Below are positions 1-5,335 of a stretch of DNA of 6,129 nucleotides, piece by piece. The first letter of the stretch is position 1, and every line of letters begins with the position of its first letter. The position numbers were made by a program, and so were the translations under genes. The stretch covers positions 1-6,129 of the forward strand of contig JAEEOD010000309.1 in NCBI GenBank assembly GCA_016284115.1, given 5' to 3'. The notes under the pieces were generated by a model. The model did not search any database. It was not told where the DNA came from and saw only the letters and a program-made list of their open reading frames with translations. This DNA comes from Bacteroidaceae bacterium (GTDB lineage Bacteria; Bacteroidota; Bacteroidia; Bacteroidales; Bacteroidaceae).

Positions 1-20
1 TGCTGATTGATACTCACCAT
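1..20 (-). CDS. Start of a third gene in the sigma operon (partial)
   Basis: An ATG (18-20, read on the minus strand) follows the anti-sigma stop codon with no gap (TAAATG), and a GGAGG sequence lies 4 nt before it. Only six full codons (M-V-S-I-N-Q) are visible before the window edge, so the product cannot be named. It is in the same reading frame as the preceding gene. In Bacteroidetes operons of this kind the anti-sigma gene is often followed by a small envelope or beta-barrel protein gene, so a cell-envelope product is a guess from context. The strong ribosome-binding-like sequence and tight spacing suggest translational coupling. Confidence 0.5.
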
Positions 21-1010
21 TTAGCCTCCATTGTTGTTGTAGAAACCTCGGGTGCGACCGTAATTGCTGCTGTAATTATTAAAGCCACTTATGACTCCGC
101 CATTGTTATAATCCTCCACAGGTGTTGTCGGATTGTCATAACCTGGATTTGCTGGAGGGGTGTAATCTGAATTACCTGAGTGACCATTACCATCACCGAT
201 AGCAACCCCATGATCATGATCAGGATGAGTAGTAATAATGTCACTTGGCTTAACCACAGAATTAAGGAAATCCATGCCATTCTTAGAAATCCTATTGCCA
301 TACAAGTAAATGTCATAGTTGGGACTGCCCAATCCTTGCATGCCAGCCATACTGGCACCAATTTCCCAACGCTTGTTGCCCGACTTGCTGCGCTTAGGCT
401 GATAAGTTTTGGTTGATGCAGCAGATGGTGTTTGAGAGACTACCGGAACGGTTGTTGTATATTCAACATCTGACTCCTGTATCAGTTCCTCTTGCTTTGT
501 CTCCTGCACATCGTTCACAATTACAGTAGGGGGCAACTCGGCATCTATATGCTCACTTTCAGTTGCAGTATCAGGAAGTGTTTCAGCCATCAAGTCCTCT
601 TTTGCTACAGTTGGTGCTGTAGACAACAACTCAGAGATTTTCCGATTCCTAACCATCTGTTTAGGCTTTTGTGTCGCCATAGCCTCAGCTATTTCATTTT
701 TGGGCTCATCAATGTATGTAGGCAGTGTTTGTGTCTCAACGGTCTGCTCCTGAGCTACGGGTTTGGGCAGATTATTGTCATCCGTCAGCAAAAGGGTGCC
801 TGTGCCGATGGCCACAGCTACTATGGCAGCCGCAGCTGCTCCCCTCATCCATAGCGGTATCAAGCGGCGCTGGGTATCACTGGCTTTGTTAACAGGAACC
901 AAGCCGCGATGCTCCATCTCTCGCTGGATATCATCCAGCAGACCTTCTGGCGCAGGCTGCTCAAAGTCTGCGAATCGGTCTTGCATGTCTTTCATCCATT
1001 GCTCTTTCAT
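21..1010 (-). CDS. Putative membrane-anchored anti-sigma factor
   Basis: 329 residues. The N-terminal ~55 residues are charged and probably cytoplasmic, where they would bind the sigma factor. A basic stretch (R48, R49, R56) precedes one hydrophobic segment at about 57-76 (A/V/I/G/T/L-rich), then a long periplasmic part. Residues 80-210 are a T/E/P/Q-rich linker. Residues 213-227 (KRWEIGASMAGMQGL) resemble the first strand of the outer-membrane barrel domain attached to many Bacteroidetes proteins of this class, but no barrel follows. Instead there is a His/Asp patch (262-267), a Pro/Gly/Asn region and a Tyr/Asn/Gly-rich tail. No cysteine is present, so it is not a classical zinc anti-sigma protein. 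The gene overlaps the sigma gene by 4 nt (ATGA), which implies coupled translation. The anti-sigma role is inferred from operon position and topology. Confidence 0.75.
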   Translation of the reverse strand: MKEQWMKDMQDRFADFEQPAPEGLLDDIQREMEHRGLVPVNKASDTQRRLIPLWMRGAAAAAIVAVAIGTGTLLLTDDNNLPKPVAQEQTVETQTLPTYIDEPKNEIAEAMATQKPKQMVRNRKISELLSTAPTVAKEDLMAETLPDTATESEHIDAELPPTVIVNDVQETKQEELIQESDVEYTTTVPVVSQTPSAASTKTYQPKRSKSGNKRWEIGASMAGMQGLGSPNYDIYLYGNRISKNGMDFLNSVVKPSDIITTHPDHDHGVAIGDGNGHSGNSDYTPPANPGYDNPTTPVEDYNNGGVISGFNNYSSNYGRTRGFYNNNGG

Positions 1011-1603
1011 CTTGGTTCTTGTTTTTCAGTTACGTATTTTTTAATCTTCTTAGCCAGCATTTTCTTGGCCCTTGACAACTGTGAGATGGAGGTCGTCTCC
1101 TGTATGCCCAGCAGTTCTGCTATCTCTTTGTGAGTCCTCCCCTCAATGGCATACAGGTTAAATACTATCCTGTTGCCAGGCGGTAAGGCTCTTATCATTT
1201 GATACAACACATCAATTGGTATCTTTGGTAGGATACTCATATCTTCTTCTGGTTCCTCGCTGACGTCCGTCATCAACTTGTCGTCAAACACCACCAAGCC
1301 TTGTCGTCCTTTCTTTTTCAGGAAAGCCAATGACTCGTTCACTACAATCTGTCTAAGCCATGCTTTCAGTGAGCCTTCCTCTTTGTAATTGAAGCTACTG
1401 CCTTTTGTGAATATCTTGATAAAGCTTTCTTGAAGTGTGTCTTTTACATCTTCATAATCAATGATATATCGAGAGCATACGCTCGTAAGGTGACGTGCAT
1501 AACGGGCATACAACTCCCCCATCACCGAGGCATCGCCCCGTTGCAACATCTCAGCAAGTTCGCGCTCACTATGCTTCTGCAGGTCGCTCATATAGTCTGT
1601 CAC
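1007..1603 (-). CDS. ECF-type RNA polymerase sigma-70 factor
   Basis: 198 residues, the usual length for an extracytoplasmic-function sigma factor. The sigma-2 region spans about 28-97: LYARY at 31-35, DVKDTLQESFIKIF at 52-65 (core binding and -10 recognition) and AWLRQIVVNESL at 81-92. Sigma-4 spans about 132-190: ALPPGNRIVFNLYAIEG at 139-155, then the -35-binding helix-turn-helix HKEIAELLGI...SISQLSRAKKML at 158-183. The acidic linker (115-122) is typical. The chosen start is GTG at 1603, because AGAGGAG lies 5 nt upstream; ATG at 1591 (residue 5) is the alternative. It is first in an operon with the putative anti-sigma gene. Its 5' flank carries the 45-bp element also found upstream of the serpin, so autoregulation is plausible but not shown. 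Confidence 0.93.
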   Translation of the reverse strand: MTDYMSDLQKHSERELAEMLQRGDASVMGELYARYARHLTSVCSRYIIDYEDVKDTLQESFIKIFTKGSSFNYKEEGSLKAWLRQIVVNESLAFLKKKGRQGLVVFDDKLMTDVSEEPEEDMSILPKIPIDVLYQMIRALPPGNRIVFNLYAIEGRTHKEIAELLGIQETTSISQLSRAKKMLAKKIKKYVTEKQEPR

Positions 1604-1646
1604 ATCTTCTCCTCTGCAGGTCCCTTTCTATGTTCTTTCATGTAAA

Positions 1647-1697
1647 TAAACAACCAAATCCTGTAACCTTGCATGATATTAACACTCTTTAACCTTG
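1647..1697 (-). repeat. Copy A of shared upstream element, before the sigma operon
   Basis: The 45-bp core (1653-1697) matches 3119-3163 at 44 of 45 positions; only 1674 (T, against A in the other copy) differs. Extending to 1647 gives 49 of 51. Read towards the sigma gene it contains CAAGGTTA twice, 26 bp apart, and GTTAA twice, 10 bp apart, ending in GGATTTGGT. Its near edge is 43 nt from the GTG start of the sigma gene. I infer a promoter or activator site. No TAnnTTTG box is visible between this copy and the sigma start, so the core promoter here may be of ECF type. Confidence 0.85.
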
Positions 1698-1728
1698 TGG
1701 GCACTCTGCAGGTAAGGTGGCTTTATAA

Positions 1729-1755
1729 AATAGGCGAGGACATACCCCGCCTATT
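1729..1755 (-). terminator. Terminator hairpin after the serpin gene
   Basis: AATAGGCG (1729-1736) pairs perfectly with CGCCTATT (1748-1755). After one mismatch, two further G-C pairs (1738-1739 with 1745-1746) leave a 5-nt loop. On the minus strand the stem is followed by TTTTATAAAG, a short T-rich tail. It lies 48 nt after the serpin stop codon, so it fits intrinsic termination of the serpin transcript. A related hairpin sits after the DUF4249 gene at 5269-5288. Confidence 0.7.
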
Positions 1756-1803
1756 GCTTCATTTACTTAGAAATATTACTAACTTAAAACCAGAATGTAA
1801 GTG

Positions 1804-3072
1804 TCAGTTACCATAGTAGCCAATGAATAATGGGCACTGTGTATTGTTCTCTACAATGGCATAGAAGAACGGACGATCAAGACGCATCTCAACATGCTCG
1901 GGAACTAAAAAAGCACCATTCCCCATTATATCTGTAATCGCTGCTGCTTCTGCTCCCTCTTCATCAATCTTGATGTATGTCTTTTGCTTAGCACCCAAAA
2001 CTGGGACTTCCAAATCATTGAACAACTTAATATCATCAACATAAAATTTCAGATTTGGATTAATGTTTTGCATATATGGGAAAAGTTTGTTTTCCGTGTA
2101 TTCAGTTGTGAATTTCGGTATCCACAAACTTACATCAGTGAGCTCCCCATTAAGAGATTTATATGAGTCGACATTAAAAGTAGCAGGTATTGCATCTGCT
2201 AAATCTACTCCTTCTTTAGGTAAGAAAAGCAGCATGGTGAATGAATAATCTATAAATGGCAAATATGTAAACTGAAAAGCATCTGACTCCCCATAATATG
2301 AGATTTTCTTTTGAAACATCATATCGACGTCTTCAGTCTTGCCATCAGCATAATTAAAGGGTTCTTTCTTTGTCATTGATGGTGAGAATTCTTCATTCCA
2401 TCTAGCCCTGAAATACACAGCATTCATCAAGTGAAACAAGTCTAATGGGTCAGTTCTTTCTATCATCTTTGTTATTCTATTCTCTGTCTTTTCTGCACAC
2501 CATGAATTGATGACGTCCTTGGTCTTAGGATCGCTGAAATCCACGCTTTCAGTTTTCGCATCATAGTTATTCTTTAGAAGTGATGTGAAGTCCTTGTTCA
2601 CATCTCCATTCTTAGTGTACCAAAAAGAATTAGCACTCTTAAACGTAACAATCTCGTCAGCTTTCTCGATGCCTGTCATCATGGTTTGGAAGAAGTCGTT
2701 GATTTGCTCCTTGGTGAAGTTCTCCAGTCCCATGGTCTTGAGCACCTCTTTCAAGGTCTCACCCTCCAAGCCGTTGATGAACATACCCAGGTCAACCTCC
2801 AGGCTGATTGGGGATATCATCAAGTTATCACCTTCTTTACGGTTTACATACACCTCCTTGAACAGCTTCCAAGAGAATTCCTGCAACCTGGCATTGATGG
2901 CCTGCTGCGTCTCGCTCAGCTCCACAGGCTTATAGCTGTGCCTTGTCACTGGTTCTTCTGGTTTAGGTTCGTAAGGCTTATCAATATCAATTACATCATC
3001 TTTGCTGCTGCAACTCCACATGCAGAGGGAAGCCATACATCCAATCAATAATGTCTTTGCTTTCATAGTCAT
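1804..3072 (-). CDS. Serpin-family protease inhibitor, lipoprotein
   Basis: 422 residues from ATG 3072, or 420 from ATG 3066 (MKAKTLL), which is the better-looking signal peptide start. A short hydrophobic signal ends in a lipobox-like MWSC with C21 as the lipidated residue. The next residues, S-S-K-D-D, resemble the acidic lipoprotein export signal of Bacteroidetes, so surface display is plausible. The serpin fold is complete: NLMISPISLEVDLGM (83-97), NAVYFRARWNEEF (217-229) and DRPFFYAIVEN near the C terminus. The reactive-centre loop (about 373-400) starts with the hinge EEGAEAAAIT, small residues as in inhibitory serpins. It is about 3 residues longer than alpha-1-antitrypsin's, so P1 is uncertain; candidates lie in G386-AFLV390, small or hydrophobic, which would suit elastase- or chymotrypsin-like targets. 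Miropin of Tannerella forsythia is a known Bacteroidetes precedent. The upstream element is shared with the sigma operon. Confidence 0.95.
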   Translation of the reverse strand: MTMKAKTLLIGCMASLCMWSCSSKDDVIDIDKPYEPKPEEPVTRHSYKPVELSETQQAINARLQEFSWKLFKEVYVNRKEGDNLMISPISLEVDLGMFINGLEGETLKEVLKTMGLENFTKEQINDFFQTMMTGIEKADEIVTFKSANSFWYTKNGDVNKDFTSLLKNNYDAKTESVDFSDPKTKDVINSWCAEKTENRITKMIERTDPLDLFHLMNAVYFRARWNEEFSPSMTKKEPFNYADGKTEDVDMMFQKKISYYGESDAFQFTYLPFIDYSFTMLLFLPKEGVDLADAIPATFNVDSYKSLNGELTDVSLWIPKFTTEYTENKLFPYMQNINPNLKFYVDDIKLFNDLEVPVLGAKQKTYIKIDEEGAEAAAITDIMGNGAFLVPEHVEMRLDRPFFYAIVENNTQCPLFIGYYGN

Positions 3073-3086
3073 GCTAGTTTATTACA

Positions 3087-3116
3087 CAAAGTTAGTTTCT
3101 TTATCTGTCTATTAAA
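3087..3116 (-). promoter_or_regulatory. Candidate Bacteroidetes promoter for the serpin gene
   Basis: On the minus strand TAACTTTG (3087-3094) matches the -7 consensus TAnnTTTG exactly. TTTA (3113-3116), 18 nt upstream, is a near match to the -33 TTTG; a true TTTG in the shared element is 26 nt away, which is too far. Transcription from here would leave a very short leader before ATG 3072 or 3066. The sigma operon has no such box, so the serpin may have both a housekeeping promoter and input from the shared element. Confidence 0.55.
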
Positions 3117-3163
3117 CTACCAAATCCTGTAACCTTGCAAGATATTAACACTCTTTAACCTTG
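3113..3163 (-). repeat. Copy B of shared upstream element, before the serpin
   Basis: The 45-bp core (3119-3163) matches 1653-1697 with one substitution, at 3140. The match extends to 3113 with one more mismatch (3118). The near edge is 40 nt from ATG 3072 (46 nt from ATG 3066), almost the same spacing as copy A to the sigma start. Inner motifs towards the gene: CAAGGTTA, GTTAA-N5-GTTAA and GGATTTGGT. Copies A and B are in the same orientation and flank the serpin gene. Confidence 0.85.
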
Positions 3164-3181
3164 CACTATTAATATACAACA

Positions 3182-3209
3182 GCAGCACCCACGGGGTAGT
3201 GGATGCTGC
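3182..3209 (-). terminator. Hairpin after the MBL-fold lipoprotein gene
   Basis: An 11-bp stem with one mismatch is formed by 3182-3192 (GCAGCACCCAC) and 3199-3209 (GTGGATGCTGC), with loop GGGGTA. It lies 59 nt after the MBL gene stop. On the minus strand it is followed by TGTTGTATATT, only moderately T-rich, so it may be a terminator or a 3'-end stabilising hairpin. Confidence 0.55.
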
Positions 3210-3268
3210 CGGGTTTATTTGTTGAAATTTACAGTGATGGCCGTAAAGACCACCGCAGTGGCTCTCCT

Positions 3269-4201
3269 TTACTTCAGCAATTCAAGTTCTAGACCGCGCT
3301 GTGTTCTGGTCAGGTTGCCCATGCCAGGATAAGGCACGTGCATGCCTGCCATTGTGAGGCCTTGGCTCTCCAGCCAGTTCAGCACTTGGGCACGGCTCTC
3401 TGCAGCCTTTACTGGATTAATGTCATGGCGTGTAGGTATCTCAGGATGTGGCACCTGCACGGTGGGGAAGTTAATCAGGTCGCCCCATATAAACAGCTTG
3501 CTGCCGCCATTCTCTACCAGGTAGCAGGTATGTCCCGGTGTGTGACCATAGCTGGCTATGCTCTTTACGCCAGGTATCAGTTCTTCCATCTTCTCTGCCT
3601 GCTGTGGCTCAAACAGGTGCAGCTTGTCCTTGTAAGCCTCTACCACAGCCTGTGCGCCTGCAAAGCCGCGCTGCTGTCCCTCGGGCAGTGAAGCCTGTAT
3701 CTTCTTGTCGGTCCAGTAAGCCACCTCTTTCTTTGAGATGTACAGCTCAGCATTAGGGAACACCCGCTGTCCGTCCTTCATCAGTCCGCCTATATGGTCG
3801 CCATGCATGTGCGTCAGCAGCACCATGTCCACCTGCTCAGGACTGATGCCCTCCTTAGCCAGGTTCTCCACCAGATGAAATCCCATGCCGCTATCCACTA
3901 ATATGTTCTTGCCGTTCAGTTTCAGCAGGAAGATGTTGAATGCACCACCAGCCTTGCCCGTAGGTACAAACTCCTTGATGATTTCCTCCGATGCCCCAAC
4001 CAGCACGCTCGGGTCACCCGTGTTCTGTCCGTCGCTCAGCAGCACTACCTCCGTACTGCCCAGCGGGTAGTGGTAGATCAGCTGTTCTGTCTCATTATCA
4101 CTTTGTTCAGTTGCCACGCTCTCGCTCTGGCTTGCTTTCTGCTTGCAGCCCTGCAGGCAGAGTAGGCCCATCACCAGGGCCATGATCCATGCTCTTTTCA
4201 T
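3269..4201 (-). CDS. Metallo-beta-lactamase-fold hydrolase, lipoprotein
   Basis: 310 residues. The signal peptide MKRAWIMALVMGLLCLQGC ends in the lipobox LQGC with lipidated C19, followed by a Ser/Glu/Gln linker to about residue 40; the protein should be membrane-anchored and face the periplasm or surface. The catalytic fold spans about 50-305. Zinc ligands are all visible: HMHGDH at 131-136 (H131, H133, D135, H136), GHTPGHT at 219-225 (H224 the likely ligand), D241 in WGDLIN, and H288 in AGMHVPYPGMG. Two metal ions are therefore expected. The overall pattern resembles the AHL-lactonase-like branch of the superfamily, but substrates there are diverse (lactones, phosphodiesters, organophosphates, beta-lactams), so I assign no substrate. 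It is a single-gene unit, divergent from the toxin-antitoxin pair. Its coding sequence is clearly more GC-rich than the serpin's (about 58% in a sampled 60-nt stretch). Confidence 0.92.
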   Translation of the reverse strand: MKRAWIMALVMGLLCLQGCKQKASQSESVATEQSDNETEQLIYHYPLGSTEVVLLSDGQNTGDPSVLVGASEEIIKEFVPTGKAGGAFNIFLLKLNGKNILVDSGMGFHLVENLAKEGISPEQVDMVLLTHMHGDHIGGLMKDGQRVFPNAELYISKKEVAYWTDKKIQASLPEGQQRGFAGAQAVVEAYKDKLHLFEPQQAEKMEELIPGVKSIASYGHTPGHTCYLVENGGSKLFIWGDLINFPTVQVPHPEIPTRHDINPVKAAESRAQVLNWLESQGLTMAGMHVPYPGMGNLTRTQRGLELELLK

Positions 4202-4223
4202 ATTACCTTATTTTAATGACGGG

Positions 4224-4242
4224 GTGCATTTACCACATGCAC
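4224..4242. promoter_or_regulatory. Inverted repeat in the MBL gene leader
   Basis: GTGCAT (4224-4229) and ATGCAC (4237-4242) form a perfect 6-bp inverted repeat with a 7-nt spacer. It lies between the candidate -7 box and the MBL start codon, near the expected transcript 5' end. It could be an operator or a 5' mRNA hairpin; six base pairs alone is weak evidence. Confidence 0.35.
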
Positions 4243-4250
4243 TCTCTCTG

Positions 4251-4258
4251 CAAATATA
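4251..4258 (-). promoter_or_regulatory. Candidate -7 promoter box for the MBL gene
   Basis: TATATTTG on the minus strand matches TAnnTTTG, 49 nt before the MBL start codon. The nearest upstream TTTG is only 14 nt away, short of the usual ~19-20, so the -33 part is poor. The assignment rests on the -7 match and its position. Confidence 0.45.
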
Positions 4259-4353
4259 AGCACTTCTTCTGACAAAGGCTATAAGAATTCTGGTAATTTT
4301 TCTGCGTTATGCTGGCTCGAATAGACAAAATGCATTATTGAAAATTAATTTTT

Positions 4354-4365
4354 AAGTTAATTATT
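4354..4365 (+). promoter_or_regulatory. Operator candidate 1 of the toxin-antitoxin promoter
   Basis: AAGTTAATTATT, identical to 4408-4419. It abuts and overlaps by 2 nt the -33 TTTG at 4364-4367. An AATTAA (4344-4349) upstream forms an inverted repeat with its TTAATT. A protein bound here would interfere with polymerase. Autoregulation by the downstream XRE protein is the usual arrangement for such pairs and is inferred. Confidence 0.5.
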
Positions 4366-4395
4366 TGGATAATCGAAAGAATCAATTTACCTTTG
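4364..4395 (+). promoter_or_regulatory. Promoter of the toxin-antitoxin pair
   Basis: TTTG (4364-4367), 20 nt spacer, then TACCTTTG (4388-4395): exact matches to both the -33 TTTG and -7 TAnnTTTG elements of the Bacteroidetes primary sigma factor. Transcription should begin near 4400-4403, giving a leader of about 20 nt. This excludes the in-frame ATG at 4365 as the toxin start and supports ATG 4422. Confidence 0.8.
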
Positions 4396-4407
4396 TACGT
4401 AACTTAA

Positions 4408-4419
4408 AAGTTAATTATT
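4408..4419 (+). promoter_or_regulatory. Operator candidate 2 of the toxin-antitoxin promoter
   Basis: Second exact copy of AAGTTAATTATT, 54 bp from the first (about five helical turns) and just downstream of the expected transcription start. Its left half is also part of the inverted repeat AACTT-AA-AAGTT (4401-4412). The two copies bracket the promoter, which suits cooperative repression or looping by the antitoxin. Confidence 0.5.
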
Positions 4420-4421
4420 GC

Positions 4422-4904
4422 ATGAAACAGGAATACAGCATTGAACTCATAGAAGAGCATGAAAATGTCAATTTCTATAGCATTAAGATGAAAGATGAGG
4501 AACTGACAGAGTTGGAGGCCTTCTTTGAGAAATTCCCTGTAGGATGTGAATACGATAACGAGATTGACGTTATTGTTTCGTGGTTAGATCAGATAGCTGA
4601 GCGTGGTGCTTTGGAACGCTATTTCCGCCCAGAAGGCAAATATGGAGACGGTGTGGGTGTTATACCCATTGATGTAGGTAACAAAGATAGGTTGTATTGT
4701 TTGCGACTCTCCGATAAGATCCTTGTATTCGGCAACGGTGGTCTCAAGGATTCAAGGAGTTGGCAAGAGAGTGAGGAACTGGCTCCATATGTGAAGCTGT
4801 TGATTGATACAAGCAGGTTTATATCATCGCGAATAAAAGACGGAACAATAGTGCTAGTTGATAAAGAAATTGTAGGAAACTTAAACTTTACGAGATATGA
4901 ATAG
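4422..4904 (+). CDS. Putative toxin of an XRE-linked toxin-antitoxin pair
   Basis: 160 residues from ATG 4422. The longer in-frame start at 4365 is rejected because it lies inside the promoter. No signal peptide or membrane segment is seen, so it should be cytoplasmic. The N-terminal half (1-62) is acidic and mostly helical in character. The most conserved-looking part is GALERYFRPEGKYGDGVG (62-79), followed by LYCLRLSDKILVFGNGGLKD (91-110), which has the alternating strand pattern and 'R-L-x-x-K-I-L-V-F-x-x-G' layout of the last strands of RelE/HigB-fold mRNA interferases. I recall similar proteins beside XRE genes in other Bacteroidetes, but cannot verify this here. At 160 residues it is longer than typical HigB (about 90-110). 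The toxin-first order and 8-nt overlap with the XRE gene match higBA arrangement. Toxin activity is inferred. Confidence 0.65.
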   Translation: MKQEYSIELIEEHENVNFYSIKMKDEELTELEAFFEKFPVGCEYDNEIDVIVSWLDQIAERGALERYFRPEGKYGDGVGVIPIDVGNKDRLYCLRLSDKILVFGNGGLKDSRSWQESEELAPYVKLLIDTSRFISSRIKDGTIVLVDKEIVGNLNFTRYE

Positions 4905-5223
4905 AAATGGTATTTTGGAGGAAAGGCGTTCAAGAGTAAACCCTGAAATACGCCAGACAGTCTCATTGTCTTTTCGTATTGTTGATCGTATACACGAGGT
5001 CTTGCAGGCTAAAGGCATGAAGCAGAAAGATCTTGCTCAGAAACTCGGAAAGAGTGAGGCAGAGATTAGTAAATGGATGCGTGGCACCCATAATTTTACC
5101 ATTGATACATTGACTTCTATTGAGGTAGCACTTGATGCACCTATTATCGAAGTTTACCATCAACCCAAACCCAATGCTGAATACGAGTCAGAGCGTATGA
5201 ATGCAGCAGATTCCCTATCTTAA
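4897..5223 (+). CDS. XRE-family HTH protein, putative antitoxin
   Basis: 108 residues. A Cro/C1-type helix-turn-helix spans about 28-85: IHEVLQAKGMKQKDLAQKLGK with the turn around G51, and recognition helix SEAEISKWMRG (53-63), then FTIDTLTSIEVALD (67-80). The C-terminal 20 residues are charged and probably flexible. The gene starts inside the end of the toxin gene (ATGAATAG, 8-nt overlap), so the two are translationally coupled. By analogy with HigA it would bind and neutralise the toxin and repress the shared promoter, where the AAGTTAATTATT copies are candidate sites. HTH assignment is firm; antitoxin role is contextual. Confidence 0.85.
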   Translation: MNRNGILEERRSRVNPEIRQTVSLSFRIVDRIHEVLQAKGMKQKDLAQKLGKSEAEISKWMRGTHNFTIDTLTSIEVALDAPIIEVYHQPKPNAEYESERMNAADSLS

Positions 5224-5268
5224 AGGGGGTTTCCCAAGACTGTAGTTTGATTAAGAGCTAATAAAACA

Positions 5269-5288
5269 GGCGGGACAAATGCCCCGCC
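5269..5288. terminator. Shared terminator hairpin between convergent genes
   Basis: GGCGGG (5269-5274) pairs perfectly with CCCGCC (5283-5288), loop of 8 nt. It is 45 nt after the antitoxin stop and 47 nt after the DUF4249 stop. The T-rich tail (TGTTTTATT) is on the minus strand, so it best terminates the DUF4249 transcript; the plus side lacks a T-run but the hairpin may act both ways. It resembles the serpin terminator in sequence. Confidence 0.65.
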
Positions 5289-5335
5289 AATCTAAGGAAT
5301 TATTAACCTAAATAATTATGAATAATACAGAGAAT

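Noticed and set aside
492..854. 120-codon plus-strand ORF opposite the anti-sigma gene
   Set aside because: Cys/Leu/His-rich nonsense-like composition, no family resemblance, fully antisense to a well-supported gene.
1576..1713. TCTGCAGGT occurring three times (1576, 1613, 1705)
   Set aside because: Short, unevenly spaced, one copy inside the sigma coding region; likely coincidence around a PstI-like palindrome.
2585..3051. Plus-strand ORFs opposite the serpin signal and N-terminal region
   Set aside because: Antisense to conserved serpin coding sequence; composition reflects the complementary codons.
4365..4421. Longer toxin start (ATG 4365) adding 19 residues
   Set aside because: It lies within the -33/-7 promoter region and upstream of the expected transcription start; the added residues come from AT-rich promoter DNA.
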